Origin: Peptococcaceae bacterium BRH_c4a
Lineage (GTDB): Bacteria > Bacillota > Desulfotomaculia > Desulfotomaculales > Desulfocucumaceae
DNA length: 64,000 nt
Reading direction: 5' to 3'
Assembly: GCA_000961585.1 (NCBI GenBank)
Contig: LADN01000008.1
Location: forward strand, 44,640 to 108,639
Part shown: positions 8,725-17,195 of the stretch, piece by piece
Layout of the letters: each line of letters begins with the position of its first letter
How positions within the stretch are numbered: position 1 is the first letter of the stretch
Translations under genes and position numbers: made by a program
Notes under the pieces: model-generated
What the model was told of the DNA's origin: nothing
Database searches by the model: none
The model's input: only the letters and a program-made list of their open reading frames with translations

Positions 8725-9069
8725 TTACCATAAACGCCACCAGGGTTTTTTCTTCTTTGACCTGGTGGTTGTTGCCTCCCGCCAGGCTGTCAGAGCTTCC
8801 TGGGTTTCTTTTGCCCTCATTTCAAACTTGTCTTCCAATTCTTCAACTCGGGCCTTGTTGTCCCTGATTCCCTCCTTGATTTCTGTAGAGAGCGATACGA
8901 TTTGTTCTTCGATCTCTGCCCTCCCTTTATGGAACAAGTTTTTCAGGTCCACAATCCTTTCCATTAAAAAAAGATTTTGCGCAGCCAGGATTGCAATTCC
9001 CTCCTGGGACTTAGGCAATTCCGGTACAGGTGAGCTAGTTTCCGATGATTCAGTATTCTTATAAGTCAT
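8725..9069 (-). CDS. Coiled-coil protein of unknown function
   Basis: A 114-residue protein. A polar N-terminal tail is followed by a long heptad-rich helix (roughly residues 30-95, rich in E, K and L), ending in a basic-aromatic tail, KKKKPWWRLW, that could touch membranes or nucleic acid. No domain is recognised. It has an ATG start and ends at the shared terminator next to the integrase, so it may be cargo of the same element. Confidence 0.55.
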   Translation of the reverse strand: MTYKNTESSETSSPVPELPKSQEGIAILAAQNLFLMERIVDLKNLFHKGRAEIEEQIVSLSTEIKEGIRDNKARVEELEDKFEMRAKETQEALTAWREATTTRSKKKKPWWRLW

Positions 9070-9299
9070 AACAACACCCCTGGGAGATTATACCATCAGA
9101 TTAAGGTATTGTTACTAATTTTATTCCCCTATTTTTTACCAAGAAATGCTTCTTTGCAGAGAACCGTCAAAAAAAATTGTACGATAATACATAAAAAGGA
9201 AGCACTTCTGAATAGAACATATGTGCGGTATAATAATGATCGGTGATGTAAGATAGAGGGAACAAACTTTGGGAAAGCAACAGAATCTATCTACCAGAG

Positions 9300-9563
9300 A
9301 TGAGGCGAAAGCTGATTCCGTGTAATGCCTGCATGTTCCTTGTGTCGATCGTCGGCCGTGAGGAAACCCGCCCTGGTTGTGTGGTCAGTATTACGGAGTA
9401 TGCAACACTACAGAAAAGAGTACCGCAAACCATCCTGGCATTGGAGCTGATGCAGCGGGTGGGGAAAAAGGGGTTGCAGGAAATTATAAATCGGGGAGCT
9501 GCCCCGGATAAAAACGCTTGCGGAATGTTCAGGCCTAAACTACGTGATAAAAAGAGAGATTAA
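9300..9563 (+). CDS. Small cysteine-motif protein, copy 2 of 2 (5' damaged)
   Basis: An 87-residue paralogue of the gene at 2507-2821, with the same CNAC pair, GREETR, GCVV, EYATL, the LQEIINRGA block and ACGMFRPKL. Similarity continues upstream to about 9249 (RGNKLWESNRIYL), but that part begins right after a TAA and has no start codon. Translation must begin at the internal ATG, which has a weak ribosome binding site, or the gene is inactive. Confidence 0.6.
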   Translation: MRRKLIPCNACMFLVSIVGREETRPGCVVSITEYATLQKRVPQTILALELMQRVGKKGLQEIINRGAAPDKNACGMFRPKLRDKKRD

Positions 9564-9680
9564 CTTCCTGAACAAGGAATGCAGTTGCCTCTATCAGAAA
9601 TTATGAGTGCTTAACTGTTCACGATTCGCAAGGTAGAAGTAAAACGGCTTTATGAGAGGCTTTAGGACAAAAGAAAAATA

Positions 9681-9834
9681 GGGAGGTATGGGTACCGGTA
9701 GCAAGAGTGAGGGGATGCCGCCAACGAACCTGGTACCCAACCAGGCCATGGACACGCTTGGAATCCCACCGAAAAGTTATTTTTATGTTTCACCTGTTCC
9801 AAAACTCAGCCCGGACCATAGGGCCCGGGCTTTT
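9681..9834 (+). other. Candidate structured leader or small gene ending in a terminator
   Basis: GGGAGGT precedes an ATG at 9688 that opens 61 codons, but the reading runs straight through a good terminator (AGCCCGG at 9808, CCGGGCT at 9825, then TTTT). TGGGTACC at 9689 and GGTACCCA at 9732 are perfectly complementary, and CCTGG/CCAGG follow. A structured RNA that ends at the terminator explains the layout at least as well as a protein. No riboswitch class was recognised. Confidence 0.3.
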
Positions 9835-9885
9835 GTGTCGTACCTAACAATATCTTTCGAGTATATCAAGTAGCTTTGGTGGGCA

Positions 9886-10101
9886 TTAGGTTTCATGAAC
9901 TGGTGTTTTTTTTGTCCTTTTTCCTTTACCTCTACATGCTGTTAAATCATTCTTTGTAACTGCTATTCTAACAAGCCTTTTTCTGTTAAGCCTCACGAAG
10001 AGTTTGCGGATTTCATGAAGATATTTTATAGCTAGATATAGCTCTAGAGCAATGACAAACATTAATAGGATTATTAGGACTAACAATAAGAGCACCCCCA
10101 T
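9886..10101 (-). CDS. Possible small membrane protein
   Basis: 71 codons: one strongly hydrophobic helix (residues about 2-27) followed by a basic cytoplasmic tail (RKLFVRLNRKRLVRIAV). The ribosome binding site is weak and no family is recognised. The composition fits a real single-pass membrane protein, but this is not certain. Confidence 0.4.
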   Translation of the reverse strand: MGVLLLLVLIILLMFVIALELYLAIKYLHEIRKLFVRLNRKRLVRIAVTKNDLTACRGKGKRTKKTPVHET

Positions 10102-10266
10102 ACATTCAGTTCGGCATTGTTTATAGGGGTTCCTTCAGTTAAAAAAGGAGTTAAAATAGCCCTAATTTACATATTCCATTATAATTCTATCCTAATAGTG
10201 TTTGTAGAATCACATGCCACAGAGATGGAAAAACATTGCGTCTACCCCCCGGGGGCCTTTATAAAA

Positions 10267-11685
10267 TTATGGATTACAAACCTTACATGCCTCATAGCCG
10301 GCCGCCTGGGCGGCGGCTTTATCCTTGAACCAGACAACATTTTCCGGGGCAATGCTTGTCGCATACCGGCAGTTAGGGTTGTGGTATTTATTGGATTTCA
10401 AACTTCCTACGTATTTACCTTCCGTGGCCGGGGTTTGAACAGGTTCCGGTGCCGGTTGGACTTGAGGCTGTATTTGAGGTGGAATCTGTGGCTCCGGTCT
10501 TTCAAACGGGCCTCGGCGCTCACCGGCCACACTATAGGTTTTACCATCAGTCATTATAATCAATGTCCTGTTAATATCAGTTCGATATATGGTTATGCCG
10601 GCATCTTTCAAGCGTTGGAGTGTTTCAGGTGCCGGATGACCATATTTGTTTCCGGTACCAACGCTTATAACCGCAACCTCCGGCTTTATCTTGGATAAAA
10701 AAGCTGCAGATGAAGATGTCCGGCTTCCATGGTGCCCTACCTTAAGGATTTCGACGCTAAGATCGCCAGCTAAGGCGGCCTCGGCAGGCCCTTCAGCATC
10801 CCCGGTGAATAAGAACTCGATGTCCCCGGTATCCAGCCGACATACAACGGAGTAATCATTCGTATCTTGCCATGTTTCCGGACCCGTAAAAACCTGAAGA
10901 ACTGTATTCCCGAACGTATACGTCTGCCGATTGTCTTGAATCCACTCTGCACCTTCGGCTTTTGCCTTCGCGGCGTATTCCTTATAAATTCCGGAGTCGG
11001 CGGTTTTACCACTGTCAAGTATTTTCTCAACCCTGAAAGCGTCTAATACAGCAGGTAAGCCGCCTATATGATCCTCATGGGGATGCGTAGCGATTAAAAG
11101 TTCGATATCATCAACTTTTCGACTAGTTAAGTAATTGACTACTGTTAAGCCGTCAGCTACATTACCGGCGTCGATCAGGATGTCATTATGGTCGGCTAGA
11201 GAAATGTATATTGCGTCAGCCTGGCCCACATTGATATAGTGGACCTCAATATTATTACCTCCGGTCCCAGCGATGTTGCTTACAATGCTAATGGTCTGGG
11301 TATCGCCGTCCCAACTTACCTGGCAGCCCATGGCCTCGCCTACAAATCGGAGTGGGACCATCGTGCGGCCGTCAATGACCTTAGCCGGAACATCTAAGTT
11401 TACTGTTTGGCCGTTCTTACTTGCTTGACCTCCGATAGTGAGTTTTATTTCTGTCCCAGATTTTGCGGCCGTAACCGTGTTTGTTTTATCATCCCACTGG
11501 ACTGTTGCACCCAGGGCCTCGAAGATGGTCCGGAGAGGCACGAGTGTCCGGCCGTTTTCAATTGTGGGCGATACGTCAAATGCAAGGCTACTCCCGTTTA
11601 CAATAACAGTTGGAGTAGCCTGAGCATAGGTAGCTGCGGTTAACATCAACAGAACAGTAAGTATTACAATATAAAATTTTCTCAT
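10267..11685 (-). CDS. Secreted stalk-domain metallo-beta-lactamase-fold hydrolase
   Basis: A 472-residue protein. It has a signal peptide (residues 1-23, ending ATYAQA), then two copper-amine-oxidase-type stalk repeats to about 137 (GRTLVPLRTIFEALG, GRTMVPLRFVGEAMG). A ComEC/Rec2-type metallo-beta-lactamase domain follows at about 148-380, with THPHEDHIGG, FLFTGDAEG and VGHHGS as metal ligands. A proline-rich linker leads to a C-terminal Ada-type CxxC-like zinc motif (NPNCRYA, CKVCNP). It is likely an extracellular nuclease or phosphodiesterase. The lipoprotein at 56666 is a relative without the stalk. Confidence 0.87.
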   Translation of the reverse strand: MRKFYIVILTVLLMLTAATYAQATPTVIVNGSSLAFDVSPTIENGRTLVPLRTIFEALGATVQWDDKTNTVTAAKSGTEIKLTIGGQASKNGQTVNLDVPAKVIDGRTMVPLRFVGEAMGCQVSWDGDTQTISIVSNIAGTGGNNIEVHYINVGQADAIYISLADHNDILIDAGNVADGLTVVNYLTSRKVDDIELLIATHPHEDHIGGLPAVLDAFRVEKILDSGKTADSGIYKEYAAKAKAEGAEWIQDNRQTYTFGNTVLQVFTGPETWQDTNDYSVVCRLDTGDIEFLFTGDAEGPAEAALAGDLSVEILKVGHHGSRTSSSAAFLSKIKPEVAVISVGTGNKYGHPAPETLQRLKDAGITIYRTDINRTLIIMTDGKTYSVAGERRGPFERPEPQIPPQIQPQVQPAPEPVQTPATEGKYVGSLKSNKYHNPNCRYATSIAPENVVWFKDKAAAQAAGYEACKVCNP

Positions 11686-11774
11686 TTACACACCTCCCGT
11701 TTTGGCTATAGGTAAAATTCCCCATTACCTGTTATTTTCCTTTAAGAATTCTACAAGTACTCAAAACGCAATGC

Positions 11775-11805
11775 GAAACCCCGGGACTTTTAGACCCGGG
11801 GTTTC
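11775..11805. terminator. Strong terminator hairpin
   Basis: GAAACCCCGGG pairs perfectly (11 bp) with CCCGGGGTTTC across a 9-nt loop. It lies between the truncated transglutaminase copy and the metallo-beta-lactamase gene, both on the minus strand. Confidence 0.7.
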
Positions 11806-11818
11806 TTATAGGGAAGAC

Positions 11819-12552
11819 TTATTGTAAAGGAATTACATAAGCTTTTGCATCTCTATAGTCTTTAGGTATCTGTCCAATCCTCCAGCCGGATTTTGTTGTT
11901 TCTAAATATAAATATTTTTTCCCATCATACTGATAGTAGGAGCCATAAGCATCTGCCGAGCTAAGAACACCCACGGCAGCATGATGTTTTTCTGGAAGAA
12001 TAAGCAAGGCTGAACCATAGCCTAATTTTCTTAATAAAACAGCGGTTAAAAGAGCGGTATCCTCGCAATCCCCCCCTCTATCTAGTAGTGTTTCAACCGG
12101 GTATTTGGGATATTCCTCTTGGGAGGTTGAAGCTTTATCACTTACATATGGTAGGCCCTGTACAAAAGATACAACAAGTTCAACTGTTTTGTATTCATCG
12201 TAGCCTTTTTCTGCCGCAGAATTCTTTAGACCATCAACAATGGTAGATATTATTTTATCGCCGTCAGAGTCTGATGTATATGTATATACCTGGTTAAAAA
12301 TATCATTTGTGCTTGGCGTAAAGAAAGGGTGAGGCTTTTTCCTGTAGTAGTTTAGATTCTCAATTGGTATATGAAAAGGCCCCCATTTAATTTCACGGTT
12401 TTTAAAAGTCCATGTATACATCACAGGAAAAGTATTAAGACGAGAGTTTGGTTCCGACAAAAAATTTATAGTAGGCTTTATAGAATCAGTACTAATTTCT
12501 ACTTGTTGAGTACTATTATCCCATGCGACTGAAGCCCCAAATGCCTGGGCAA
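11819..12552 (-). pseudogene. 5'-truncated copy of the stalk/transglutaminase gene
   Basis: The sequence is nearly identical to 2905-3637, including the catalytic Cys, His and acidic motifs, and extends into its 3' flank. At 12552 the match stops abruptly in the second stalk repeat (AQAFGASVAW). The signal peptide and first stalk repeat are missing. An internal ATG at 12460 leaves 213 codons without a secretion signal, so the product would be cytoplasmic or absent. The break abuts foreign sequence from an exporter operon. Confidence 0.85.
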
Positions 12553-12651
12553 AAGGTGGCTATAGGAAACACCGCCCAGTCCGCCGGGAGCACATCAAAA
12601 ACCACGGGGGGCAACAACAGGCAGGGCATGGGGGGGCCCACCGCCTTTTAA
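12553..12651 (+). pseudogene. C-terminal remnant of an efflux periplasmic adaptor (MacA/HlyD type)
   Basis: 33 codons to a TAA, beginning KVAIGNTAQSAG and ending with a Gly/Asn/Met-rich tail. This is the usual low-complexity end of Gram-positive MacA-like adaptors encoded directly before a MacB-type ATPase and permease. The body of the gene was lost at the junction with the truncated transglutaminase copy. Confidence 0.6.
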
Positions 12652-12704
12652 CCGGGAACGCGCCCAATGACCACATGTAATACCGTAGTGCGGGAGGTGC
12701 CTGG

Positions 12705-13442
12705 ATGGAACCACAGCCGGTTATTCAGATAGAAAACATAAGGAAGACATATTTTATGCTGGCCGGGCAGGTCAACGCCCTGAAGGGGGTCACCATTTCG
12801 GTGACCCGGGGGGAAATGGTGGCCGTTATGGGCCCATCGGGCTCCGGCAAGTCTACCCTTTTAAACATTATCGGATACCTGGACAGGACCAGCGAGGGAA
12901 GCTACCTGCTGGACGGCATAGACGTCTCAGGTATGAGCCGGGACCAGCTGGCGGCAATCAGGAACCGGAAAATAGGGTTCATTTTTCAGGGATTCAACCT
13001 GCTCAGCCGCACCAGCGCACTGGTAAACGTGCAGCTTCCGCTGCTTTATGCCGCTGAAGGGCCGGCAGCCAAAAAGGAACTGGACCGGCGGGCACTGGAG
13101 GCCCTGTCCTGGGTGGGCCTGGATAAATATAGCCACCCCGGAGGGCAGCAGCAGCGGGTGGCCATAGCCAGGGCTCTGGTGAACAACCCCTCCCTTATAC
13201 TTGCCGACGAGCCCACCGGGGCGCTGGACACCAGGACCAGCCTGGAGGTTATAGATGTCATTCAAAAGCTTAATAAGGAGAAAAACATAACGGTGGTAAT
13301 GGTCACCCACGAGCCGCAAATTGCCCGCTACTGCCAGAGAATTATCAGGGTCAGGGACGGCCGCATACAGGAGAACGAGAAGGTGGACAGCCCAGGGGTG
13401 GCAGCCCGGGACTTGAAGGAAATGCCGGAGGTGGAAGATTGA
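12705..13442 (+). CDS. MacB-type ABC exporter ATPase, signature region shortened
   Basis: A 245-residue ATPase of the lipoprotein/macrolide exporter family. It has Walker [11 protein letters not shown]-loop [11 protein letters not shown], Walker [10 protein letters not shown] and H-loop VTHEP. The signature reads [16 protein letters not shown]. The usual segment before LSGGQ is about five to six residues short and the Leu-Ser is replaced, so the enzyme may be defective. ATG start with GGGAGG. It overlaps the permease by 4 bp. The operon has lost its adaptor, and the permease is broken. Confidence 0.8.
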   Translation: MEPQPVIQIENIRKTYFMLAGQVNALKGVTISVTRGEMVAVMGPSGSGKSTLLNIIGYLDRTSEGSYLLDGIDVSGMSRDQLAAIRNRKIGFIFQGFNLLSRTSALVNVQLPLLYAAEGPAAKKELDRRALEALSWVGLDKYSHPGGQQQRVAIARALVNNPSLILADEPTGALDTRTSLEVIDVIQKLNKEKNITVVMVTHEPQIARYCQRIIRVRDGRIQENEKVDSPGVAARDLKEMPEVED

Positions 13443-14638
13443 GACTGGCGGGAAATGTCAACATAGCGTTAAATGGCTTGCGCAAAAACAAGTTAAGGTC
13501 GCTCCTGACCATGCTCGGGATAGTGATCGGCGTGGCCGCCGTAATTGTCATGATCGGCGTGGGACAGGGCGCCCGGTCCAGGATAACTTCCCAGATTGAA
13601 GGCATGGGGTCAAACCTGCTGATGGTTTATCCCCAGTTCAGCCAGGGCGCCGTCAGGGGCGCCGGGGGAAATGTCAATACGCTTACCCGGGAGGATGCTG
13701 CGGCCATCGCCGGGCTTCCCTATGTGGAAAGGGTGGCCCCGGAGCTTTCAGGAAGCGCCACCCTCCAGTATGAAAGCCAGACCTGGACCGCCCAGGTGTC
13801 CGGTACCACCCCGGATATGCAGTACATAAAAAACTGGAAACCCGGGGAGGGATCCTTTTTAAACGACCTGGACGTGAGCCTTAACGCGCCGGTGGCGGTA
13901 ATCGGTCGCACGGTGGCGGACAATCTCTTTTCCACCGGGGTCAGTCCCGTAGGCCGGAACATTACGGTAAACAGGCAGACTTATACGGTAATCGGTGTTT
14001 TGCCCGCCAAAGAGGCCTCCATGGGGGGACAGGAGCAGGCTATGTACCCATAAGCACCGCCCAGGTGCGGCTGTTCGGGGTGAACAGCGTCAGGCTCATC
14101 AACGGCCAGGAGCCCGGAGAGCATGGGCTTTATCCAGGAGGCAATCACCAGCCTGCTCAGGGAGAGACACCGAATACCGGCAACCGGGAGCGACGACTTT
14201 AATGTCAGGAATATGGCGGCCGTACTGGCCACCGCCGAGGACATAACCGGAATAATGACCCTGCTGCTGGCCAGCGTGGCCGGGGTGTCCCTCCTGGTAG
14301 GCGGAATAGGCATCATGAACATCATGCTGGTGACAGTTACCGAGAGAACCAGGGAAATAGGCATCCGCATGGCTGTGGGAGCATCCGAAAAGGCCGTATT
14401 GACCCAGTTTCTGGTTGAAGCTGTGACATTGTGCCTGATTGGCGGGCTTATAGGAATAGTGTCCGGAATTCTGGTTTCACGGCTGGTGTCCGCCCTGGCC
14501 GGGTGGCCCACCGTGGTCAGCATTTACTCAGTGCTGCTGGCGGCAGGCTTCTCAGCAGCGGTGGGCATATTCTTCGGCTACTACCCCGCCAGGAAGGCGG
14601 CGGGCCTCAACCCCATTGATGCCCTGAGGTTTGAGTGA
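13439..14638 (+). pseudogene. MacB-type ABC permease, two frameshifts
   Basis: The N-terminal part (13439-14053) has the MacB core: first transmembrane segment with LLTMLGIVIGVAAVIVMIGVG, then the periplasmic domain. The frame is lost near 14040. The continuation PISTAQVRLFGVNSVRLIN is in another frame, and the C-terminal three-helix part (from about 14110, with GGIGIMNIMLVTVTERTREIG) is in a third frame. Two single-base-scale indels therefore break the gene, unless they are sequencing errors. Confidence 0.82.
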
Positions 14639-14695
14639 TCAAATCCGTAAAGCGGTTTACACACAATAGCCCGGCCTGCTTTTTCAGCGATACCT

Positions 14696-16732
14696 TCAGG
14701 GGGTGGTTTTGATCCCATAGCGCTTCATCTTTCTATAAATTGTGACTCTTGCCAGCCCAAGGGTCTGGGCTGCCTGGGTAATATTCCCGTTACTGGATAT
14801 CAGAGCATTCTCTATAGCCTCTTTTTCAATATCCTTTATCGAGCTGTTGCTGATAGTGTCTATTTGTGCCAGGTTTACTTTGCTTCGCAGCGAATTCATT
14901 ATTCCAGGATAGTTAAGTATATCAGTTTCAGTAATAGCTGAAGAATTCTTGCTTTTAGCCAATACAAAACTCCTTTCCAATACATTTTCCAATTCACGCA
15001 CATTTCCTGGCCAATGATATTTTTTCATTACTTCCAGTGCAGATTTGTCAATGGCGATGTCTACTCCCAATCGCTTGGCTAAATGACGGACAATGTGATT
15101 GACTAGCGGGTCAATATCTTCGTAACGCTCTCTTAAAGGGGGTATGACTATGTTGATTACATTGATTCGGTAAAAAAGGTCTTCGCGAAAATCGCCCATC
15201 CTGACCATCTGCCACAGGTCCGTATTGCTTGCCGTAATGACCCGTAAATTAACGGAAATTTCCAGCTTTCCGCCCACCCGGGTTATAGTTTTGTTCTGTA
15301 ACGTCCTTAAAAGCTTTGCTTGCATATCAAAGGGCAGAGAATTAATCTCATCAAAAAATATAGTTCCACCCTCAGCTAACTCAAGCTTCCCAGGTTGCCC
15401 CCCTTTTCTGGCTCCGGTAAATGCCCCTTCTTCATAACCAAACAATTCGCTTTCCAAAAGGCCTTTTGGAATTGCCGAGCAATTTATACCCACAAACGGG
15501 CCATCACAAAATGGGCTGGCATTGTGAATAGCCTGGGCAAAAAGCTCCTTTCCTGTTCCACTTTCTCCCTGTATTAAAACATTGCTGGGCATCTTTGCCG
15601 TTTCCTGTGCCAAATGAACTGCCTGGCGGAATTCAATACTGTTGCCAATCAAGTTATCAAAAGTAAAATGGGCCTTCCATCCTACAAGGTTTTTGACAAA
15701 TCCAGTCGCACGCTGCATGCCTTTAAATGTGGCTATCGCACTGTTTATGCCTGTTTTTCCAGAGATAATCGGCCGAACGGTACCTATTACCCGAACTTTT
15801 TTGCCCCATGTGGTAAGGATAATTTCCTGGTCTACAATGGGTTCACCGGTAGCCAATACCTCGGCAAAGGGATTCTGTGGCCCCCATAGTGTTTCAGCAG
15901 TAGATCCGATAAAATTTTTCTCTTTTACTCCGAGGAGCCTTTTCGCTGTCTGGTTGGCTGTAAGTAATTCTCCATTGGCGTTAACTACTATTAATGCATC
16001 TGAAATAGACTCAATAATCTCTTTATTGTATTGATTCGTTATTTCTAATTCATCACGCATTTGCTTCTGAGCAAGGATATATTCAATGCTCTTTCCTGAG
16101 GCGATTATCATACCTAGAGTGTGTTTATGAATAAGGCTATAATTTCCGGTAGCATTTATTATGGCAATAATTTTCCCGTTCTCATCCTTAATAGGTACCG
16201 ATGCGCATGTATAATTGTGCAATTCAATGTTGTAGTGCTCAGGGCCCAATAGTTGTACTGGTTTTTCTAATAATACGGATAAATTCATTGCATTTGTGCC
16301 GGCATTGATTTCACTACGATTAGCACCCGGTGTTAAACCACGTCTATGGGCATTTAATAAAGCATCTTTATCTCCAAATGATGCCAAAAGAAATATTTCA
16401 GGGTCAAATATATCAACCCTAAACCCGGACCCCTCGACGCTTTCGGTCAAAGCTTGCAGGAATGGAGTTGCAACCTGGATTAGCTCACTATTCTCCTCCA
16501 GACGCTGTCTTAATCCGTTGGTGGTGAGTGAAACAACTGGTATATTATATGGATTTAAGCCACGGTTACGGCACCGTATCCACGAACTCAAGACTTCTGC
16601 CGAAATGATGTTATCTGATTGAATCTTTCCGGTAGCAATAAAGTTTTCCCATCCTTGTTTGATTTTATCAATTTTTTTCTGAAGCCTTTTCAATTCGGAC
16701 AACGCTGCTTCAGTCCAGGTTTGCTCTTCCAA
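14696..16732 (-). CDS. Sigma-54-dependent activator, AcoR-like
   Basis: A 678-residue enhancer-binding protein. The N-terminal sensor (to about 220) has the AcoR-type SSWIRCRNRGLNPY and a GAF-like domain. A PAS domain follows at about 235-340. The AAA+ core has Walker A GESGTGKE, GAFTGA for sigma-54 contact and TIFFDEINS. A Fis-type helix-turn-helix ends the protein (AQTLGLARVTIYRKMKRYG). TTG start after GGGGGAT. It faces the AOR-like gene at 17196 across a region with palindromes and a -24/-12 promoter, so it very likely activates that promoter in response to a small-molecule substrate. Confidence 0.92.
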   Translation of the reverse strand: MEEQTWTEAALSELKRLQKKIDKIKQGWENFIATGKIQSDNIISAEVLSSWIRCRNRGLNPYNIPVVSLTTNGLRQRLEENSELIQVATPFLQALTESVEGSGFRVDIFDPEIFLLASFGDKDALLNAHRRGLTPGANRSEINAGTNAMNLSVLLEKPVQLLGPEHYNIELHNYTCASVPIKDENGKIIAIINATGNYSLIHKHTLGMIIASGKSIEYILAQKQMRDELEITNQYNKEIIESISDALIVVNANGELLTANQTAKRLLGVKEKNFIGSTAETLWGPQNPFAEVLATGEPIVDQEIILTTWGKKVRVIGTVRPIISGKTGINSAIATFKGMQRATGFVKNLVGWKAHFTFDNLIGNSIEFRQAVHLAQETAKMPSNVLIQGESGTGKELFAQAIHNASPFCDGPFVGINCSAIPKGLLESELFGYEEGAFTGARKGGQPGKLELAEGGTIFFDEINSLPFDMQAKLLRTLQNKTITRVGGKLEISVNLRVITASNTDLWQMVRMGDFREDLFYRINVINIVIPPLRERYEDIDPLVNHIVRHLAKRLGVDIAIDKSALEVMKKYHWPGNVRELENVLERSFVLAKSKNSSAITETDILNYPGIMNSLRSKVNLAQIDTISNSSIKDIEKEAIENALISSNGNITQAAQTLGLARVTIYRKMKRYGIKTTP

Positions 16733-16755
16733 AGATATCCCCCCGTTAACTTACC

Positions 16756-16770
16756 GTAACATAATGTTAC
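16756..16770. promoter_or_regulatory. Palindrome, candidate activator site
   Basis: GTAACAT-A-ATGTTAC is a perfect 7-bp inverted repeat. It lies 24 bp upstream of the regulator start and about 270 bp before the sigma-54 promoter. It is a candidate upstream activating or autoregulatory site. Confidence 0.55.
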
Positions 16771-16882
16771 AGCCGACATGCTTTCTTATTCCCTTTAAAA
16801 CAGTGGAATAAACCTTTACCTTAAAGAGTACCAGAGATGCATTTAAAAATCCAGCCCCAATGAAAAAGAAGAACAACACAGC

Positions 16883-16922
16883 AAATGTAACTGTGGCACA
16901 AAAGGAAACAGGTGTTACATTT
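16883..16922. promoter_or_regulatory. Second inverted repeat, candidate activator site
   Basis: AAATGTAAC at 16883 and GTTACATTT at 16914 are perfect inverted repeats with the same TGTAAC/GTTACA core as the palindrome at 16756. The site is about 120 bp upstream of the -24 element, a usual enhancer distance. Confidence 0.5.
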
Positions 16923-17037
16923 TGATCGGAGAGAATAATCTAATATGGCAATTTATGGTAAATTAATAAAAGCGATAAATGCTGATATTTATATGCTTTT
17001 TAAGTATTTTTGTTTATTGGGGGATAATTTTAACGCA

Positions 17038-17053
17038 TGGCATGAATTTTGCA
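17038..17053 (+). promoter_or_regulatory. Sigma-54 (-24/-12) promoter
   Basis: TGGCAT-GAATT-TTGCA matches the RpoN consensus TGGCAC-N5-TTGCW with one mismatch. The GG and GC doublets are 12 bp apart. It predicts a start near 17064 and drives the island beginning at 17196. Confidence 0.75.
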
Positions 17054-17195
17054 AAAATTCATGCTGCAATGAATTGTTGAAATTTTGGGGATGATGGCAT
17101 GAGGTATTGTTAGCCATTAATGGAAACATAGCCCATATATAACCTTGGATGATACCATTTAACTAATTACGGAAACCATGCTGGAGGAAAATTAG

